Assembly: GCA_019359635.1 (NCBI GenBank)
Contig: JAHHGY010000022.1
Coordinates: 1-52,741 of the forward strand
Direction: 5' to 3'
Origin: Chroococcus sp. CMT-3BRIN-NPC107
Lineage (GTDB): Bacteria; Cyanobacteriota; Cyanobacteriia; Cyanobacteriales; Chroococcidiopsidaceae
DNA length: 52,741 nt
Shown: in pieces, positions 18,218 to 28,856 of the stretch
Position numbering within the stretch: the first letter of the stretch is position 1
Layout of the letters: each line of letters begins with the position of its first letter
Notes under the pieces: model-generated
The model's database searches: none
The model's input: only the letters and a program-made list of their open reading frames with translations
What the model was told of the DNA's origin: nothing
Translations under genes and position numbers: made by a program

Positions 18218-20074
18218 ATGAGTGAAACTGTCTTAGATGTTCGCAATTTACAAGTTCAATTTATTACCGACGAAAAAGTAATTACGGCGGCTCAAGGTAT
18301 CTCTTTTAAGTTGGAACAAGGTCAAACTCTAGGAATTGTTGGCGAATCGGGTTCGGGGAAATCCATTACTTCCTTGGCATTAATGGGCTTAGTACCAAGT
18401 CCTGGTATAGTTAGCGGCGGCGAAATTTGGTTTAAGCACGAAGCCCCGGAGGTAGACTTATTGAAGCTATCTCAAGACCAAATGCTGCAATATCGGGGCG
18501 GCAAAATTGCGATGGTATTTCAAGAGCCGATGAGCGCTCTAAACCCAGTTTATACTTGTGGCTTCCAGTTGGTTGAAGCTATATTGCGCCATCAAAAAGT
18601 ATCAAAAATAGCAGCGCAGAGTATAGCATTAAGTTTGCTCCAAGAAGTTAAGCTATTGCCTAGGGATGAAGAATTAGCAGCTAAGGCAATTTCTCATAAT
18701 CCTGCCCTCCGCCAAAACAAACGCAAGTTAGCTCAAGAAGTTGCGGCGGAAAAACAAGCCTTGCTCGATCGCTATCCCCATCAACTTTCTGGCGGTCAGT
18801 TGCAAAGAGTAACGATCGCGATGGCAATTTCTTGTAACCCTGCCGTTTTAATTGCCGACGAACCTACTACCGCCTTAGATGTTACGGTACAAGCTACTAT
18901 TTTAGACTTGCTGCGAGAATTGAGCTTAAGCCGTCAAATGGCGATGATTTTTATTACTCACGATTTGGGACTGGTGGCAGAAATTGCCGACTCGATAGCA
19001 GTGATGTACCAAGGAAAAATTGTCGAATGCGGACTTGTAGAATCGGTATTTAGTCAACCTCAGCACCCCTACACTAAAGGATTATTAGCTTGTCGCCCAA
19101 ACATGGAAGTGCGATCGCAATATCTGCTCACTGTTGCTGATTTTATGAGCATTAAATCAACAACAATGGGTAACGTAGAAATTGAAGAAAAAAGTCCGCC
19201 CCCGCCACCAGAAGTTACCCCAGAAGCATTACAACAACGTTTAACTCACCTTTTAGCCCAAAATCCCTTGCTAGATGTGCGCGACCTGCAAGTAGGTTTT
19301 CGCCAAGCTGGAGCTTTTGGACAAACTAAGCGTTACTTTATGGCAGTTAAAGGCGTTTCTTTTCAAGTCTACCCTGGGGAGACTTTGGGTTTGGTTGGCG
19401 AATCTGGCTGCGGTAAGACAACGTTGGGGCGGACTCTACTAAGATTAATCGCTCCCATTAGTGGCAGTGTTATGTTTGATGGGCAAAATGTCGCTACTAT
19501 TGGCGGTCATGCTTTGCAAAAACTACGCCAAGAAATGCAGATTATTTTTCAAAACCCTTTTAGCTCCCTCGATCCCCGCTTAAAAATTGGCGATGCGATC
19601 GTCGAACCCTTGGTAATTCATGGTAGAGGCAATAGCGATCGCCATCGGCGTAAAATTGCTGGAGAATTGCTAGAGCGCGTAGGACTTGACCCCGGTTTAT
19701 TAAATCGCTATCCTCACGAATTTTCTGGCGGTCAACGGCAAAGAATTTGTATCGCGCGGGCGTTGGCGCTGCGACCTAAATTTATTATTTGCGATGAATC
19801 GGTATCTTCTTTAGATGTCTCGGTGCAAGCACAAGTATTAAACTTGCTGAAAGAATTACAACAAGAATTTAATCTAACTTACATTTTTATTTCTCACGAC
19901 TTAAATGTAGTCAAGTTTATGAGCGATCGCATTTTAGTGATGAATCAAGGACAAATTGTCGAACAAGGAGCCGCCGAGAGTATTTACAGATCCCCGCAAC
20001 AAGAATACACCCGTCGCTTAATTGCTTCTATTCCTACCGGAGAAAAACGCCCTCGCTCCCGCGATTTATTTTAG
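18218..20074 (+). CDS. Fused dipeptide/oligopeptide-type ABC transporter ATP-binding protein
   Basis: A 618-residue cytoplasmic ATPase with two complete nucleotide-binding domains in one chain, equivalent to DppD plus DppF (YejF-like). Domain 1: Walker A GESGSGKS, signature LSGGQLQR, Walker [13 protein letters not shown]. Domain 2: Walker A GESGCGKT, signature [20 protein letters not shown] in the Walker B position. Each domain ends with the oligopeptide-transporter HPYT-type motif ([21 protein letters not shown]). Domain 1 carries an unusual insertion before its signature (about 35 residues). I chose ATG 18218 over the upstream GTG 18197. No permease or binding-protein gene is adjacent, so the substrate is unknown. 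Confidence 0.93.
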   Translation: MSETVLDVRNLQVQFITDEKVITAAQGISFKLEQGQTLGIVGESGSGKSITSLALMGLVPSPGIVSGGEIWFKHEAPEVDLLKLSQDQMLQYRGGKIAMVFQEPMSALNPVYTCGFQLVEAILRHQKVSKIAAQSIALSLLQEVKLLPRDEELAAKAISHNPALRQNKRKLAQEVAAEKQALLDRYPHQLSGGQLQRVTIAMAISCNPAVLIADEPTTALDVTVQATILDLLRELSLSRQMAMIFITHDLGLVAEIADSIAVMYQGKIVECGLVESVFSQPQHPYTKGLLACRPNMEVRSQYLLTVADFMSIKSTTMGNVEIEEKSPPPPPEVTPEALQQRLTHLLAQNPLLDVRDLQVGFRQAGAFGQTKRYFMAVKGVSFQVYPGETLGLVGESGCGKTTLGRTLLRLIAPISGSVMFDGQNVATIGGHALQKLRQEMQIIFQNPFSSLDPRLKIGDAIVEPLVIHGRGNSDRHRRKIAGELLERVGLDPGLLNRYPHEFSGGQRQRICIARALALRPKFIICDESVSSLDVSVQAQVLNLLKELQQEFNLTYIFISHDLNVVKFMSDRILVMNQGQIVEQGAAESIYRSPQQEYTRRLIASIPTGEKRPRSRDLF

Positions 20075-20149
20075 ATTTTCCTCTGGTAATTTAAGTTAAT
20101 TGTGATAATATACTCGAAAAATTAGCAACTTAATTTTATTCGAGCAGAA

Positions 20150-20178
20150 AAATAAAGCTCTGAGAAACAGCTTTATTT
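20150..20178 (+). terminator. 10-bp stem-loop after the ABC ATPase gene
   Basis: AAATAAAGCT at 20150-20159 pairs exactly with AGCTTTATTT at 20169-20178 around a 9-nt loop. The T-rich right arm gives it a terminator-like character. A second, shorter inverted repeat (CTCGAA 20113-20118 / TTCGAG 20139-20144) lies just upstream. Confidence 0.5.
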
Positions 20179-20251
20179 GCCAAGATTGAAGGCGATCGCT
20201 AATAGAAAGTAAATAATCAGACTCGCTAATCACCTAGATTGTCATATTGGT

Positions 20252-21100
20252 ATGAATAATATTGCCTCAGTGTCCCAAGGAGAATTGACTCAGCGTCGGT
20301 TGATGTTGCGCCGTCACAGACGGTTGAAACAAATTAAAACAGTTTGGAGAAATTTGGCAATTACCGGGCTTTTGGGGGGATTATTCTGGGGAATTAATCA
20401 ACCAATTTGGGTAGTGAGAGAATCAGAGCAAATTAATATTAGTGGCAACAATTTGCTTTCTAAGCAGGCAATTCAATCATTTTTGAACATTTCTTATCCG
20501 CAAAACCTGTTAGAAATTAAACCGGAAGCTTTAGCTCAAGCTTTAGAATCACAACCAACGATCGCCGACGCTAGTGTGACTCGCAAACTGTTTCCGCCTA
20601 GTTTAGCAGTGCAAGTCACTGAGAGAGTACCAGTAGCGATCGCTTTAACCAATAAATTTACTTCTCCAGGGTTTATTTCTGCTGATGGTGTATGGATACC
20701 TCAGCAAAGTTACGCTTCGACTAATAGTAGTTCCTTCAAAATGCCCAAGCTAAGAGTTATAGGACAAATAGAACAATACCAACCCCATTGGAATCAACTT
20801 TATCAAGCAGTAAGCCATCTCAATATTAAAGTCAGCGAAATTGATTGGCAAAATCAAGATAATTTGATTTTGAAAACTGAATTAGGAGCAGTCCATTTAG
20901 GTGCTTATAGCTCAAAATTAGTAGACCAACTCCAAGCTTTAGAGGAAATGCGGCTTTTACCTACACAAGAAAAACTGCAAGAGATTGCTTATATTGACCT
21001 TACAAACCCCGCAAAGCCTTTTGTCGAAATGAATTCTATAACGCCGAAGCCAAAAGTAAAGGAAAATTTAGCTAAAAAAACTAATTCTCGCCCCCAATAA
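20252..21100 (+). CDS. ftsQ: Cell division protein FtsQ/DivIB family
   Basis: A 282-residue bitopic membrane protein of the divisome. A basic cytoplasmic N-terminus (RRLMLRRHRRLKQIK) precedes one transmembrane helix (about residues 34-55). A POTRA domain follows, beginning INISGNNLLSKQAIQSFLNI and including LEIKPEALAQALESQPTIADASVTRKLFPPSLAVQVTER. The periplasmic beta domain contains the FISADGVWIP segment typical of FtsQ. The position upstream of ftsZ is the conserved cyanobacterial order and supports the call. The acidic/Pro-Lys tail after residue 260 is not conserved. Confidence 0.9.
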   Translation: MNNIASVSQGELTQRRLMLRRHRRLKQIKTVWRNLAITGLLGGLFWGINQPIWVVRESEQINISGNNLLSKQAIQSFLNISYPQNLLEIKPEALAQALESQPTIADASVTRKLFPPSLAVQVTERVPVAIALTNKFTSPGFISADGVWIPQQSYASTNSSSFKMPKLRVIGQIEQYQPHWNQLYQAVSHLNIKVSEIDWQNQDNLILKTELGAVHLGAYSSKLVDQLQALEEMRLLPTQEKLQEIAYIDLTNPAKPFVEMNSITPKPKVKENLAKKTNSRPQ

Positions 21101-21169
21101 CCCAAAAAAGTTAAGCTAAATTCTTGTAGGTAGTGTAACCTAGGGACTGTAAAGCATATTGCAGCATCC

Positions 21170-21304
21170 ATGTTAGAAAGTCACCTCAATATTAGACTTC
21201 CAGAAACAGAAATGAAAATTTTAGAGCAATATTGTCACAACTCCCAAAGAACAAAAACTGATGTGATTCGAGAGTTTATTCGCTCTTTGAGTCAAAAACT
21301 ATAA
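21170..21304 (+). CDS. Small ribbon-helix-helix (CopG-like) protein
   Basis: A 44-residue frame from ATG 21170 to TAA 21302-21304. The text HLNIRLPETEMKILEQYC followed by KTDVIREFIRSL has the layout of a ribbon-helix-helix DNA-binding domain: a short beta strand with alternating residues (LNIRL), helix 1, then a T-x-x-D-V-I-R-E helix 2. Such proteins act as dimeric repressors, often as antitoxins. No toxin partner is visible next to it. It sits 69 bases after ftsQ and about 250 bases before the ftsZ start, so it could be part of the division gene transcript. Confidence 0.6.
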   Translation: MLESHLNIRLPETEMKILEQYCHNSQRTKTDVIREFIRSLSQKL

Positions 21305-21558
21305 CAAAATTTAGAACAATCGTCAGCAAAGAAGCTTGGCATTACTTTTGCTCAAAACTACCTTGTTGGCTACTCAGTAAAACTTTAAGCTAAGGAGTAA
21401 TTTACTGTTGTGCTTGTTATCCTCAAAGTTCTACACTCTTATATTTTGCCGTTTTAAAATAAGCCGAACGCTTAGACAGATTCGTGCAAATATCAGGTTG
21501 TAGTAGACTCTTAGCCAAATTGCCCCCAGTCGTCTATATAAGTAGTTTAAAAATTGCA

Positions 21559-22839
21559 ATGTCGCTCAATAATAAACAAGGGCTTGCCCATAATAATTCT
21601 CAAGCATCAGGACAGTCTGGATTCACGCTGGCAGTAAATTCTAACAATCCTTTTAACACCACTACCACCACCACCACAGGGCTTAATTTTAGTCATAGCA
21701 ATGACAAGAGAATGCCAGAAGATGACTTAGTTAATGATATTGTTCCCGGTCGAGTAGCCAATATCAAAGTCATTGGTGTAGGTGGCGGTGGGGGAAATGC
21801 GGTTAACCGAATGATTGCCAGCAATGTATCGGGAATTGAATTTTGGTCAATTAATACCGATGCTCAAGCTTTGGTACAATCAGCCTCCGTTAAACGCTTG
21901 CAAATAGGGCAGAAACTAACGCGGGGGTTAGGAGCAGGGGGCAATCCGGCGATCGGTCAAAAAGCGGCGGAAGAATCTCGCGATGAAATTGCGGCGGCTT
22001 TAGAAAATGCAGATTTAGTTTTTATTACTTCTGGAATGGGTGGCGGTACGGGTACGGGGGCGGCACCAATAGTTGCAGAAATCGCCAAAGAAATGGGGGC
22101 GCTGACGGTGGGAGTTGTGACGCGCCCGTTTCTATTTGAAGGTAGGCGGCGTACCAGCCAAGCCGAGCAAGGGATTGAGGGGCTAGAAAGCCGAGTAGAT
22201 ACGTTAATTACGATTCCTAATGACAAATTATTATCGGTAATTTCCGAACAAACTCCAGTCCAAGAGGCTTTTAGGTTTGCTGATGACGTACTGCGCCAGG
22301 GGGTGCAGGGAATTTCAGATATTATTACGATTCCCGGTTTAGTAAATGTAGACTTTGCTGATGTGCGAGCAATTATGGCAGATGCGGGTTCGGCTTTGAT
22401 GGGAATTGGAGTCGGATCGGGCAAATCTCGCGCCCAAGAAGCCGCCAATGCCGCAATTTCTTCACCACTACTAGAATCTTCTATTGAAGGAGCTAGAGGC
22501 GTGATTTTTAATATTACTGGTGGGAGCGATTTGACGCTGCATGAAGTTAATGCCGCCGCCGAAATAATTTATGAAGTAGTAGATCCTAATGCCAATATTA
22601 TTTTTGGAGCCGTGATTGACGATCGCCTCCAAGGAGAAGTTAGGATCACTGTAATAGCTACGGGGTTTACTGGAGAAGTGCTAGCAGCGCCGCCAACCAC
22701 CGCTAAAGTTGTGGCGGGGAAACAAACCCCAACTAATGCTAGTACACCTCCACCCCCGCCGATGACTTACGAACCCAAAGAAAAAACAGGTTTAGATATT
22801 CCTGATTTTCTGCAAAGAAGACGACCGCCACGCGGCTAG
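21559..22839 (+). CDS. ftsZ: Cell division GTPase FtsZ
   Basis: The tubulin-like GTPase that forms the Z-ring at mid-cell, 426 residues from ATG 21559 (MSLNNKQGL). Motifs: nucleotide-binding start [15 protein letters not shown], tubulin signature [11 protein letters not shown]7 synergy-loop region [11 protein letters not shown], and the C-terminal membrane-tether/partner-binding peptide [16 protein letters not shown]. The first 60 residues form a non-conserved, Asn/Ser/Thr-rich extension (a run of 7 Thr), common in cyanobacterial FtsZ. The frame is open upstream to a GTG at 21484, but that extension is unlike FtsZ. ftsQ lies upstream. Confidence 0.97.
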   Translation: MSLNNKQGLAHNNSQASGQSGFTLAVNSNNPFNTTTTTTTGLNFSHSNDKRMPEDDLVNDIVPGRVANIKVIGVGGGGGNAVNRMIASNVSGIEFWSINTDAQALVQSASVKRLQIGQKLTRGLGAGGNPAIGQKAAEESRDEIAAALENADLVFITSGMGGGTGTGAAPIVAEIAKEMGALTVGVVTRPFLFEGRRRTSQAEQGIEGLESRVDTLITIPNDKLLSVISEQTPVQEAFRFADDVLRQGVQGISDIITIPGLVNVDFADVRAIMADAGSALMGIGVGSGKSRAQEAANAAISSPLLESSIEGARGVIFNITGGSDLTLHEVNAAAEIIYEVVDPNANIIFGAVIDDRLQGEVRITVIATGFTGEVLAAPPTTAKVVAGKQTPTNASTPPPPPMTYEPKEKTGLDIPDFLQRRRPPRG

Positions 22840-22866
22840 GGGCGATGGCATTTGGGGGAAAATAAC

Positions 22867-23841
22867 TTAGGTTTTTAACTTTTGTTGTTCTACCCACTTA
22901 ATTACTTGCTCGCCCAAATGAGTAGCAGCTAACTTATCTATTTCTCTAATTCCTGTGGGGCTTGTGACATTAACCTCGGTTAAATAGCCGCCAATGACAT
23001 CAATTCCCACAAAATACAAGCCATCGGCTTGGATTTTGGGCGCGAGTTCGCTGCATATTTCCCGTTCGCGCTCGGTAATTTCGGTTTTGGCTACCGTACC
23101 ACCTGCTGCCATATTATTGCGAAATTCATTACCGCTAGAAAGTCGATTGAGAGCGCCAATTGGTTCGCCATCGAGTAAAATAATTCGCTTGTCTCCCTGC
23201 TTGGCGGCGGGTAAAAACCTCTGTACCATCACCGGAATTTTGCCTTGGAGGGTACTGAGTTCGACGATAGAGTTGAAATTGCGATCGCTAGGTTCTAAAT
23301 AAAGTATTCCTTCTCCCGCTTTATTCCCTAAAGGCTTCAAAATTGCCGCCCCCTTTGCTTCCATAAATTCCCGAATAACTTGCTTATCGGGGCTAACAAT
23401 GGTTTCAGGAATTGAATTTACAAATTGTAAAGCGTACATTTTCTCATTAGCAGCCCGTAATCCCTGGGGATTATTAACAACTAAAGTTTTGGCTTTATCG
23501 ATGTAATCCAAAATGTAAGTAGCATAAAGATAGAGGGCATCTACCGGGGGATCGGTACGCATAAAAACAGCATCCATTGTTTCTAGCGGCGCAAAAATGC
23601 GATCGCCTAGTTGATACCAAGGTGATTTTACTACCCAGTTTCCCGCCACCAAGTCTACTTTTTGCAACTGCACTGGTTCTAAGGTTGCCCAAGCCTTGCT
23701 TGCTACTACACTCAATAAGTTTGCCTGAGTTATCCAAACTTCGTGACCTAACGATTGTGCGGCTTCCATGAGCGCAATGCTAGTATCGTGGCAGGGGTCG
23801 AGTTTGGCTATAGGATCGATAATAAAGGCAAGTTTTAACAC
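22867..23841 (-). CDS. gshB: Glutathione synthetase
   Basis: An ATP-grasp ligase joining glycine to gamma-glutamylcysteine, the second step of glutathione synthesis; 324 residues, cytoplasmic. Visible: N-terminal LAFIIDPIAKLDPCHDTSIALM, the VFMRTDPPVDALYLYATYIL block typical of GshB, ATP-grasp residues KPLGNKAGEGILYL, and VNVTSPTGIREIDK near the C-terminus (metal and substrate binding). It is the last gene of the minus-strand run and lies 47 bases after grxC, a neat pairing of glutathione synthesis with a glutathione-dependent redoxin. It converges on ftsZ. Confidence 0.97.
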   Translation of the reverse strand: MLKLAFIIDPIAKLDPCHDTSIALMEAAQSLGHEVWITQANLLSVVASKAWATLEPVQLQKVDLVAGNWVVKSPWYQLGDRIFAPLETMDAVFMRTDPPVDALYLYATYILDYIDKAKTLVVNNPQGLRAANEKMYALQFVNSIPETIVSPDKQVIREFMEAKGAAILKPLGNKAGEGILYLEPSDRNFNSIVELSTLQGKIPVMVQRFLPAAKQGDKRIILLDGEPIGALNRLSSGNEFRNNMAAGGTVAKTEITEREREICSELAPKIQADGLYFVGIDVIGGYLTEVNVTSPTGIREIDKLAATHLGEQVIKWVEQQKLKT

Positions 23842-23888
23842 AGGTATTGTTTAGTAATTAATGGGCAATGGACTAAAACACCACCAAA

Positions 23889-24170
23889 TTATACGGCGTT
23901 ATTAGCTGTTAGTAATTCGTCAAGCTTGCCTTGCCATTCTAGTTCGTACATATCGTCGCAACCACCAATATGTTGGTCGTCAATAAATATTTGTGGTACA
24001 GACCTTCTACCATTAGCGCGTTTAGCCATGACGCTCCGCGCCGCTTCATCGCCATCAATACTGTATTCAATAAATTCCGTACCTTTGCTTTGCAGCAACT
24101 GTTTAGCACGAATACAATAAGGGCAAGTTCTCCATGTGTAAATTTCAATAGTGGCAGCCACGATCGCCAT
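23889..24170 (-). CDS. grxC: Glutaredoxin (GrxC type, CPYC)
   Basis: A 93-residue dithiol glutaredoxin that reduces disulfides or glutathionylated proteins using glutathione. The active site is WRTCPYCIRAKQLL; the cis-Pro loop SVPQIFIDDQHIGGCDDM binds glutathione and contains one extra cysteine. Length is normal for Grx3. It lies between rsgA (62 bases upstream) and gshB (47 bases downstream), all on one strand. Confidence 0.96.
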   Translation of the reverse strand: MAIVAATIEIYTWRTCPYCIRAKQLLQSKGTEFIEYSIDGDEAARSVMAKRANGRRSVPQIFIDDQHIGGCDDMYELEWQGKLDELLTANNAV

Positions 24171-24232
24171 CCTGATTACAAAGAATAATGTCTAATTCTA
24201 AACTTTCTATTTATTAAATTACCAATTCCCAA

Positions 24233-25285
24233 TTACCCATCCTCCTCCAACTTTTGCAACCCTTGTTGCTGACTGCGGCGAGATGTCCGGCGATATTTCT
24301 TTGTTTCTAGCTTGGGTTCGTACTGATTTTTACCGCGCTTAGTTTTTAACTTCATACTAGCTTCGGGGTCGCTTGTGCGATCGCGCAATGTAGCGCGGAT
24401 AATTGCCTCTCCCAAAAATTCTAAATAATGTTCGTAGCGTTCCCAATCTCCCCGCACGGCGCAGTTTGGCTCCTCTCGGTGCAAGCAGTCATTAAACTGA
24501 CAATGGGCAGAAGCTAGACGCTTTCTTGCTTCGGGAAAATAATTAATTAATTCTTCGGGATCGCAATCTAAATCTGGCTGGTTAAAACCTGGTGTATCGG
24601 CAAGCAAGCCGCCATTAGGGAGTTGGAATAGTTCGACGTGGCGAGTAGTGTGACGACCTCTACCTAATTTCCCAGAAACTTCGCTAGTGCGCAAATTAAC
24701 ATTAGGAATCAGATAATTAATTAAGCTCGATTTCCCCACCCCCGAAGGTCCGGCAACTACAGTAATTTTGTTATCTAATTGACCTTGGATTTGTTCGATA
24801 GCAGCTTGACGTACGCTAATAAAAACCGGATCGTACCCCCATTGATGCAGGCGTAACTGCCAATCAAGCAACTGTTTGGAGGTCAATAAGTCGCTTTTAT
24901 TTAGGTACAGGTACACCTCCAAGCCTGTAGTTTCTGCCTTAATTAAAAAACGGCTCAACTGGTAAGGTTCTATTTTTGGTTCTTCAAGAGCGAAAACCAA
25001 TAAAATTTGCTGGGCATTAGCCACCGGGGGACGATCTAATTCTGTCTGTCTGGGAAAAACTTGAGAAATAGCTCCGCGTCCTCCCGCCCAGTCTGGTTCG
25101 ACCACTTCTACGCGATCGCCTACCATGACTTTTTGCCCCATTTTCTTTAACAATGCCCGCCGGGTGCAGAGTAACAAGAGCGCAGAACTTGGCAACTTGA
25201 CTTGATAGTAGTTTGCTTGAACGGCAATTACCGTTCCTATCAAGGGCAGATTAGAACTTAATTGCTGTTCTTCTTGTGGCTTCAT
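24233..25285 (-). CDS. rsgA: Small ribosomal subunit biogenesis GTPase RsgA
   Basis: A circularly permuted GTPase that helps mature the 30S subunit and releases assembly factors; 350 residues. An N-terminal OB fold (GTVIAVQANYYQVKL) is followed by the permuted G motifs: G4 NKSDLL, G1 GPSGVGKSSLIN, G3 DTPGFNQPDL. A zinc-binding C-terminal domain has CQFNDCLHREEPNC. The tail (KKYRRTSRRSQQQG) is basic and probably binds RNA. I chose ATG 25285 because it overlaps the tusA stop as ATGA, a mark of translational coupling. A longer frame to 25318 is open but would overlap tusA more. Confidence 0.95.
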   Translation of the reverse strand: MKPQEEQQLSSNLPLIGTVIAVQANYYQVKLPSSALLLLCTRRALLKKMGQKVMVGDRVEVVEPDWAGGRGAISQVFPRQTELDRPPVANAQQILLVFALEEPKIEPYQLSRFLIKAETTGLEVYLYLNKSDLLTSKQLLDWQLRLHQWGYDPVFISVRQAAIEQIQGQLDNKITVVAGPSGVGKSSLINYLIPNVNLRTSEVSGKLGRGRHTTRHVELFQLPNGGLLADTPGFNQPDLDCDPEELINYFPEARKRLASAHCQFNDCLHREEPNCAVRGDWERYEHYLEFLGEAIIRATLRDRTSDPEASMKLKTKRGKNQYEPKLETKKYRRTSRRSQQQGLQKLEEDG

Positions 25286-25533
25286 GCAGTAGCAAGGGGA
25301 CGGCGAACTAACAAGCAATAGTAGCTGGCAACGGCTACTATCTGCTCGATGCTGTAACCTGCCATAGTTAGGCTATCGGGGACTTGCTCAATCGGTTCGC
25401 CAGGGTCTAGCCACACTTCTAATAATGCTCCCGGCGGCATCTGCTCTAACCGCAGTTTAGTGCGGACAAAATTGATCGGGCAAGGAGTTCCGCGCAAATC
25501 TAGCTTGTCGTCGGGGGCAGATATATTACTCAT
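25282..25533 (-). CDS. TusA/SirA-like sulfur-carrier family protein
   Basis: An 83-residue protein of the TusA (YhhP/SirA) fold. The N-terminal motif DLRGTPCPINFVRTKLRLEQ carries the conserved active cysteine; the usual CPxP is CPIN here, so the second proline is replaced. The rest (GALLEVWLDPGEPIEQVPDSLTMAGYSIEQI) fits the family. TusA proteins move sulfur as a cysteine persulfide, for example to tRNA thiolation; this branch in cyanobacteria has no proven role. The start overlaps the dnaJ stop (TAATG) and the stop overlaps the rsgA start (ATGA), so the three genes are translationally coupled. Confidence 0.88.
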   Translation of the reverse strand: MSNISAPDDKLDLRGTPCPINFVRTKLRLEQMPPGALLEVWLDPGEPIEQVPDSLTMAGYSIEQIVAVASYYCLLVRRPLATA

Positions 25534-26663
25534 TACTGAAACAACTTACCAAATAATCCATCTCTACCTTTCCCAGTGCGATCGCCTTTGATTTTTGCCA
25601 ACTTCTCCAATAGTTCCCGCTCTTCGCTACTAAGTTTAGTCGGAATATCTACTAAAACTGTAACTAAATGATTTCCTCGACTTACCGGATTGCCTAAACG
25701 CGGTACGCCCCGATTTTCAAGAGTCAAAACTATATTTGGCTGGGTTCCTGGAGCAATAACTTGTTCTACAGGGCCCTCTACAGTATTTATTTCCAGTCGA
25801 GCGCCCAAAATTGCCTGTAAATAGCTAATTTTGATTTCTGACAAGATATTTATGCCGTCTCGCTTAAACTCTACATCTTCATTAATAAACAAATAGACGT
25901 ACAAGTCTCCTGGAGGCCCGTTGCGTTGTCCAGAATCGCCCTCTGAGGAGATGCGTAGGCGCGTGCCGTTGTCAACTCCGGCGGGAATTGTTATTTTCAG
26001 TTTTTTGGTAACTTGATGCGCTCCCACACCATCGCAAGTTTCGCATTTTTCCTCAATCATCTGTCCCGTACCGTTGCAAGTAGGACACGCCGATACTTGA
26101 GTAAAACTTCCAAAAGGCGTTCTAGTCACGCGGCGCACTTGACCCGATCCAGTACAAGTAGAGCAACTCCGGGGGCGAGTGCCGGGTTTAGCGCCCGAAC
26201 CGCTACAGACTTCGCAAGTTTCTAAGTGAGAGATGCGTATTTCTTTTTCACCACCAAATACAGCTTCGCGAAAGTCTAGTTTTAGGTCTAAGCGCAGGTC
26301 GTCGCCACGTACTGGCCCGTTTCGCCGCCTTTGATTTTGACCTCCAGCCACACCGCCCGCGAAGTTATTAAATAAGTTCTCAAAAATATCGGCAAAGCCG
26401 CCCACATCGCTAAAGTCTTGAAATCCAGCCCCGCCAGCACCTGCGGCTACTCCGGCTTCGCCAAAGCGATCGTATCTGTCGCGGGTTTCAGGTTCCGACA
26501 AGACTTCATAAGCACGACTAATTTCTTTAAAGCGGTCTTCGGCTCCAGCTTCTTTATTAACATCAGGATGATATTTCCGGGCTAGGCGGCGGTAAGAGGA
26601 TTTCAGTTCTTCTTTGTCTGCATTACGAGAGACACCCAGAATTTCGTAGTAGTCGCGGGCCAT
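25533..26663 (-). CDS. dnaJ: Chaperone protein DnaJ (type I)
   Basis: The Hsp40 co-chaperone that delivers unfolded proteins to DnaK and stimulates its ATPase; 376 residues. J-domain with [10 protein letters not shown] (HPD motif) near residue 32, a Gly/Phe-rich segment ([28 protein letters not shown]), four zinc-finger repeats of CxxCxGxG type ([32 protein letters not shown]), and C-terminal substrate-binding domains. It follows dnaK after 124 bases. All hallmark motifs are intact. Confidence 0.97.
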   Translation of the reverse strand: MARDYYEILGVSRNADKEELKSSYRRLARKYHPDVNKEAGAEDRFKEISRAYEVLSEPETRDRYDRFGEAGVAAGAGGAGFQDFSDVGGFADIFENLFNNFAGGVAGGQNQRRRNGPVRGDDLRLDLKLDFREAVFGGEKEIRISHLETCEVCSGSGAKPGTRPRSCSTCTGSGQVRRVTRTPFGSFTQVSACPTCNGTGQMIEEKCETCDGVGAHQVTKKLKITIPAGVDNGTRLRISSEGDSGQRNGPPGDLYVYLFINEDVEFKRDGINILSEIKISYLQAILGARLEINTVEGPVEQVIAPGTQPNIVLTLENRGVPRLGNPVSRGNHLVTVLVDIPTKLSSEERELLEKLAKIKGDRTGKGRDGLFGKLFQ

Positions 26664-26787
26664 AAAGCGCTGCTTCGTTTATAGATAAAGTTTACGGGTG
26701 GAATGGAAAGGTAATAGCTATTAGCAACAGTAATAGTTAGTTCTATTATTAAATGTATACAAATAACTCTATTGACAACAAGCCTAT

Positions 26788-28764
26788 TTATTCAATTGCC
26801 TCGTAATCAACAGTTACTGTGCTATCTTCTTCGTCAAAATCTAGCTCAAATTCTTCTTGAGTTATTGGTACGGAAGCATTGGTAGGCTGGGGAGTTGTTT
26901 CAATATTTTTTGGCGATACGGTAGTTTTTACAAAATCGTGCGCTCCTGAAGAATTAGCTTTTTGATAAACGCTAGTACCAATTGCCAGCAATAACTGCTG
27001 AAAATCATCTAGCTGTTGTTGAGCTTTGACGACCGTAATTGCTGGATCGTTAAATAATTCTCGCAGTAGGGTTATATTTGCGTCCGCTTGACCTTTCAAC
27101 TCTTGAGAAATTAAAGTGCCATTGTCTTTTAACGTCGATTCGTAACTGTAAATCAAATTTTCTGCTTGATTTTTTAAATCTATAAGTTCAATACGTTTTT
27201 TGTCTTGCTCGGCGTACATTTCTGCTTCTTGCCGCATTAGTTCTATTTCGCCTGTAGTTAAGCCTCCAGTACTTGTAATCCGAATGCTTTGTTCTCGCCC
27301 TGTGCCTTTGTCTTGAGCGGCAACTTTCAGTATGCCGTTGACATCAATTTCAAAACTTACTTCAATTTGCGGCATTCCGCGCGGAGCGGGGGGAATCCCG
27401 GCTAAAACAAACCTTCCTAAGCTTTTATTATCGGTTGCCATTGCACGTTCGCCTTGGAGGACGTGAATTTCTACAGAAATTTGCCCGTCGGTAGCTGTAG
27501 AAAATATTTGCGATTTACTTGTTGGGATTGTCCGATTGCGTTCGATAACTTTAGTAAATACTTCGCCCAAAGTTTCAATTCCTAGCGATAGTGGTGTGAC
27601 ATCTAGTAGCAATACATCTTGAATTTCGCCCCCTAAAACTCCTCCTTGAATGGCAGCGCCTAAAGCAACCGCTTCGTCGGGATTCACGGATTTATCGGTA
27701 GCTTTGCCCCCAAAGAATTTTTGCAGCGCATTTTGAACGGCGGGAATCCGCGTCGAGCCGCCGACTAATATTACTCGGTTGATTTCTGCAGGTTTAAGTT
27801 CGCAGTCTTTAAGAGCTTGTACTAATGGCTCGATAGTTCTTTCTACTAGGTGAGCGACTATTTCCTCAAATTTGGAGCGACTTAGTTCCATTGCTAAATG
27901 CTTTGGTCCTGTTGCATCGGCAGTGATAAAAGGTAGATTGATTGTTGTCGATCCTAAGGTAGAAAGTTCTATTTTGGCTTTCTCGGCGGCTTCTCTAAGC
28001 CTTTGGGTTGCCATCTTATCTTGCGACAAGTCGATATTTTCTTGTTCTTGAAATTGGGATAGCAGCCACAAAACTATACAGTTATCAAAGTCATCACCAC
28101 CTAGATGATTGTTTCCAGAGGTCGCTTTGACTTCAAATACGCCATCGCCAAGTTGGAGAATTGAGACATCGAAGGTGCCACCACCTAAGTCAAACACCAA
28201 AATTTTTTGTTCTTGACCTAGCTTGTCTAATCCATAAGCCAGGGCGGCGGCAGTGGGTTCGTTGACAATGCGGAGAACTTCTAATCCGGCAATGGTTCCA
28301 GCGTCTTTGGTGGCTTGTCTTTGAGCGTCAGTAAAATAAGCGGGTACTGTAATTACTGCCCTATCTACCGTTTCTCCTAAGAAACTTTCCGCATCTTGTT
28401 TGAGTTTGTACAAAATCATGGCGCTGATTTCTTGGGGAGTGTAGTTGCGCCCGCGAATTTGCACATCTACTGTATCGTCTCTTCCTTTAACGCATTTATA
28501 AGTTACCCTTTGACGTTCTGAGGCGGTGTCATCCCAGCGCCGACCGATAAAACGCTTGATACTATAAATTGTATTTTCTGCGTTGGTTACTGCTTGGCGC
28601 TTTGCCAATTGTCCAATTAAGCGATCGCTACCTTTGCCAAAAGCTACAACACTTGGGGTAGTGCGCCCGCCTTCAGAATTGGCGATTACAGTTGGTTGAC
28701 CACCTTCTAAGATGGCAACACAACTATTGGTTGTGCCTAAGTCGATGCCAATGACTTTTCCCAT
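26788..28764 (-). CDS. dnaK: Chaperone protein DnaK (Hsp70)
   Basis: The ATP-dependent Hsp70 chaperone, 658 residues. ATPase domain start [18 protein letters not shown], then [20 protein letters not shown], the signature [18 protein letters not shown] block ([16 protein letters not shown]) and [14 protein letters not shown]. The linker [16 protein letters not shown] leads into the substrate-binding domain. The C-terminal 40 residues are acidic ([20 protein letters not shown]) and lack the EEVD end of eukaryotic forms. The grpE-dnaK-dnaJ order suggests this is the main general-purpose DnaK (the DnaK2-type locus of cyanobacteria), by inference. Confidence 0.97.
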   Translation of the reverse strand: MGKVIGIDLGTTNSCVAILEGGQPTVIANSEGGRTTPSVVAFGKGSDRLIGQLAKRQAVTNAENTIYSIKRFIGRRWDDTASERQRVTYKCVKGRDDTVDVQIRGRNYTPQEISAMILYKLKQDAESFLGETVDRAVITVPAYFTDAQRQATKDAGTIAGLEVLRIVNEPTAAALAYGLDKLGQEQKILVFDLGGGTFDVSILQLGDGVFEVKATSGNNHLGGDDFDNCIVLWLLSQFQEQENIDLSQDKMATQRLREAAEKAKIELSTLGSTTINLPFITADATGPKHLAMELSRSKFEEIVAHLVERTIEPLVQALKDCELKPAEINRVILVGGSTRIPAVQNALQKFFGGKATDKSVNPDEAVALGAAIQGGVLGGEIQDVLLLDVTPLSLGIETLGEVFTKVIERNRTIPTSKSQIFSTATDGQISVEIHVLQGERAMATDNKSLGRFVLAGIPPAPRGMPQIEVSFEIDVNGILKVAAQDKGTGREQSIRITSTGGLTTGEIELMRQEAEMYAEQDKKRIELIDLKNQAENLIYSYESTLKDNGTLISQELKGQADANITLLRELFNDPAITVVKAQQQLDDFQQLLLAIGTSVYQKANSSGAHDFVKTTVSPKNIETTPQPTNASVPITQEEFELDFDEEDSTVTVDYEAIE

Positions 28765-28856
28765 GCTTAGTAGTAGGTTTCCGAAGTAGTGGTGGGTTGG
28801 AAGGTTTTTTTGCTATGGGGGAGGTTAGCTTGCTTGCGATCGCAACTTATAGCAAG

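Noticed and set aside
21484..21558. GTG start extending FtsZ by 25 residues
   Set aside because: The added residues are unlike FtsZ and the ATG at 21559 gives a normal cyanobacterial length.
21957..22448. 163-codon open frame on the minus strand
   Set aside because: Lies wholly inside ftsZ in an antisense frame; its Ser/Pro/Ala-rich text is the usual shadow of a well-conserved gene.
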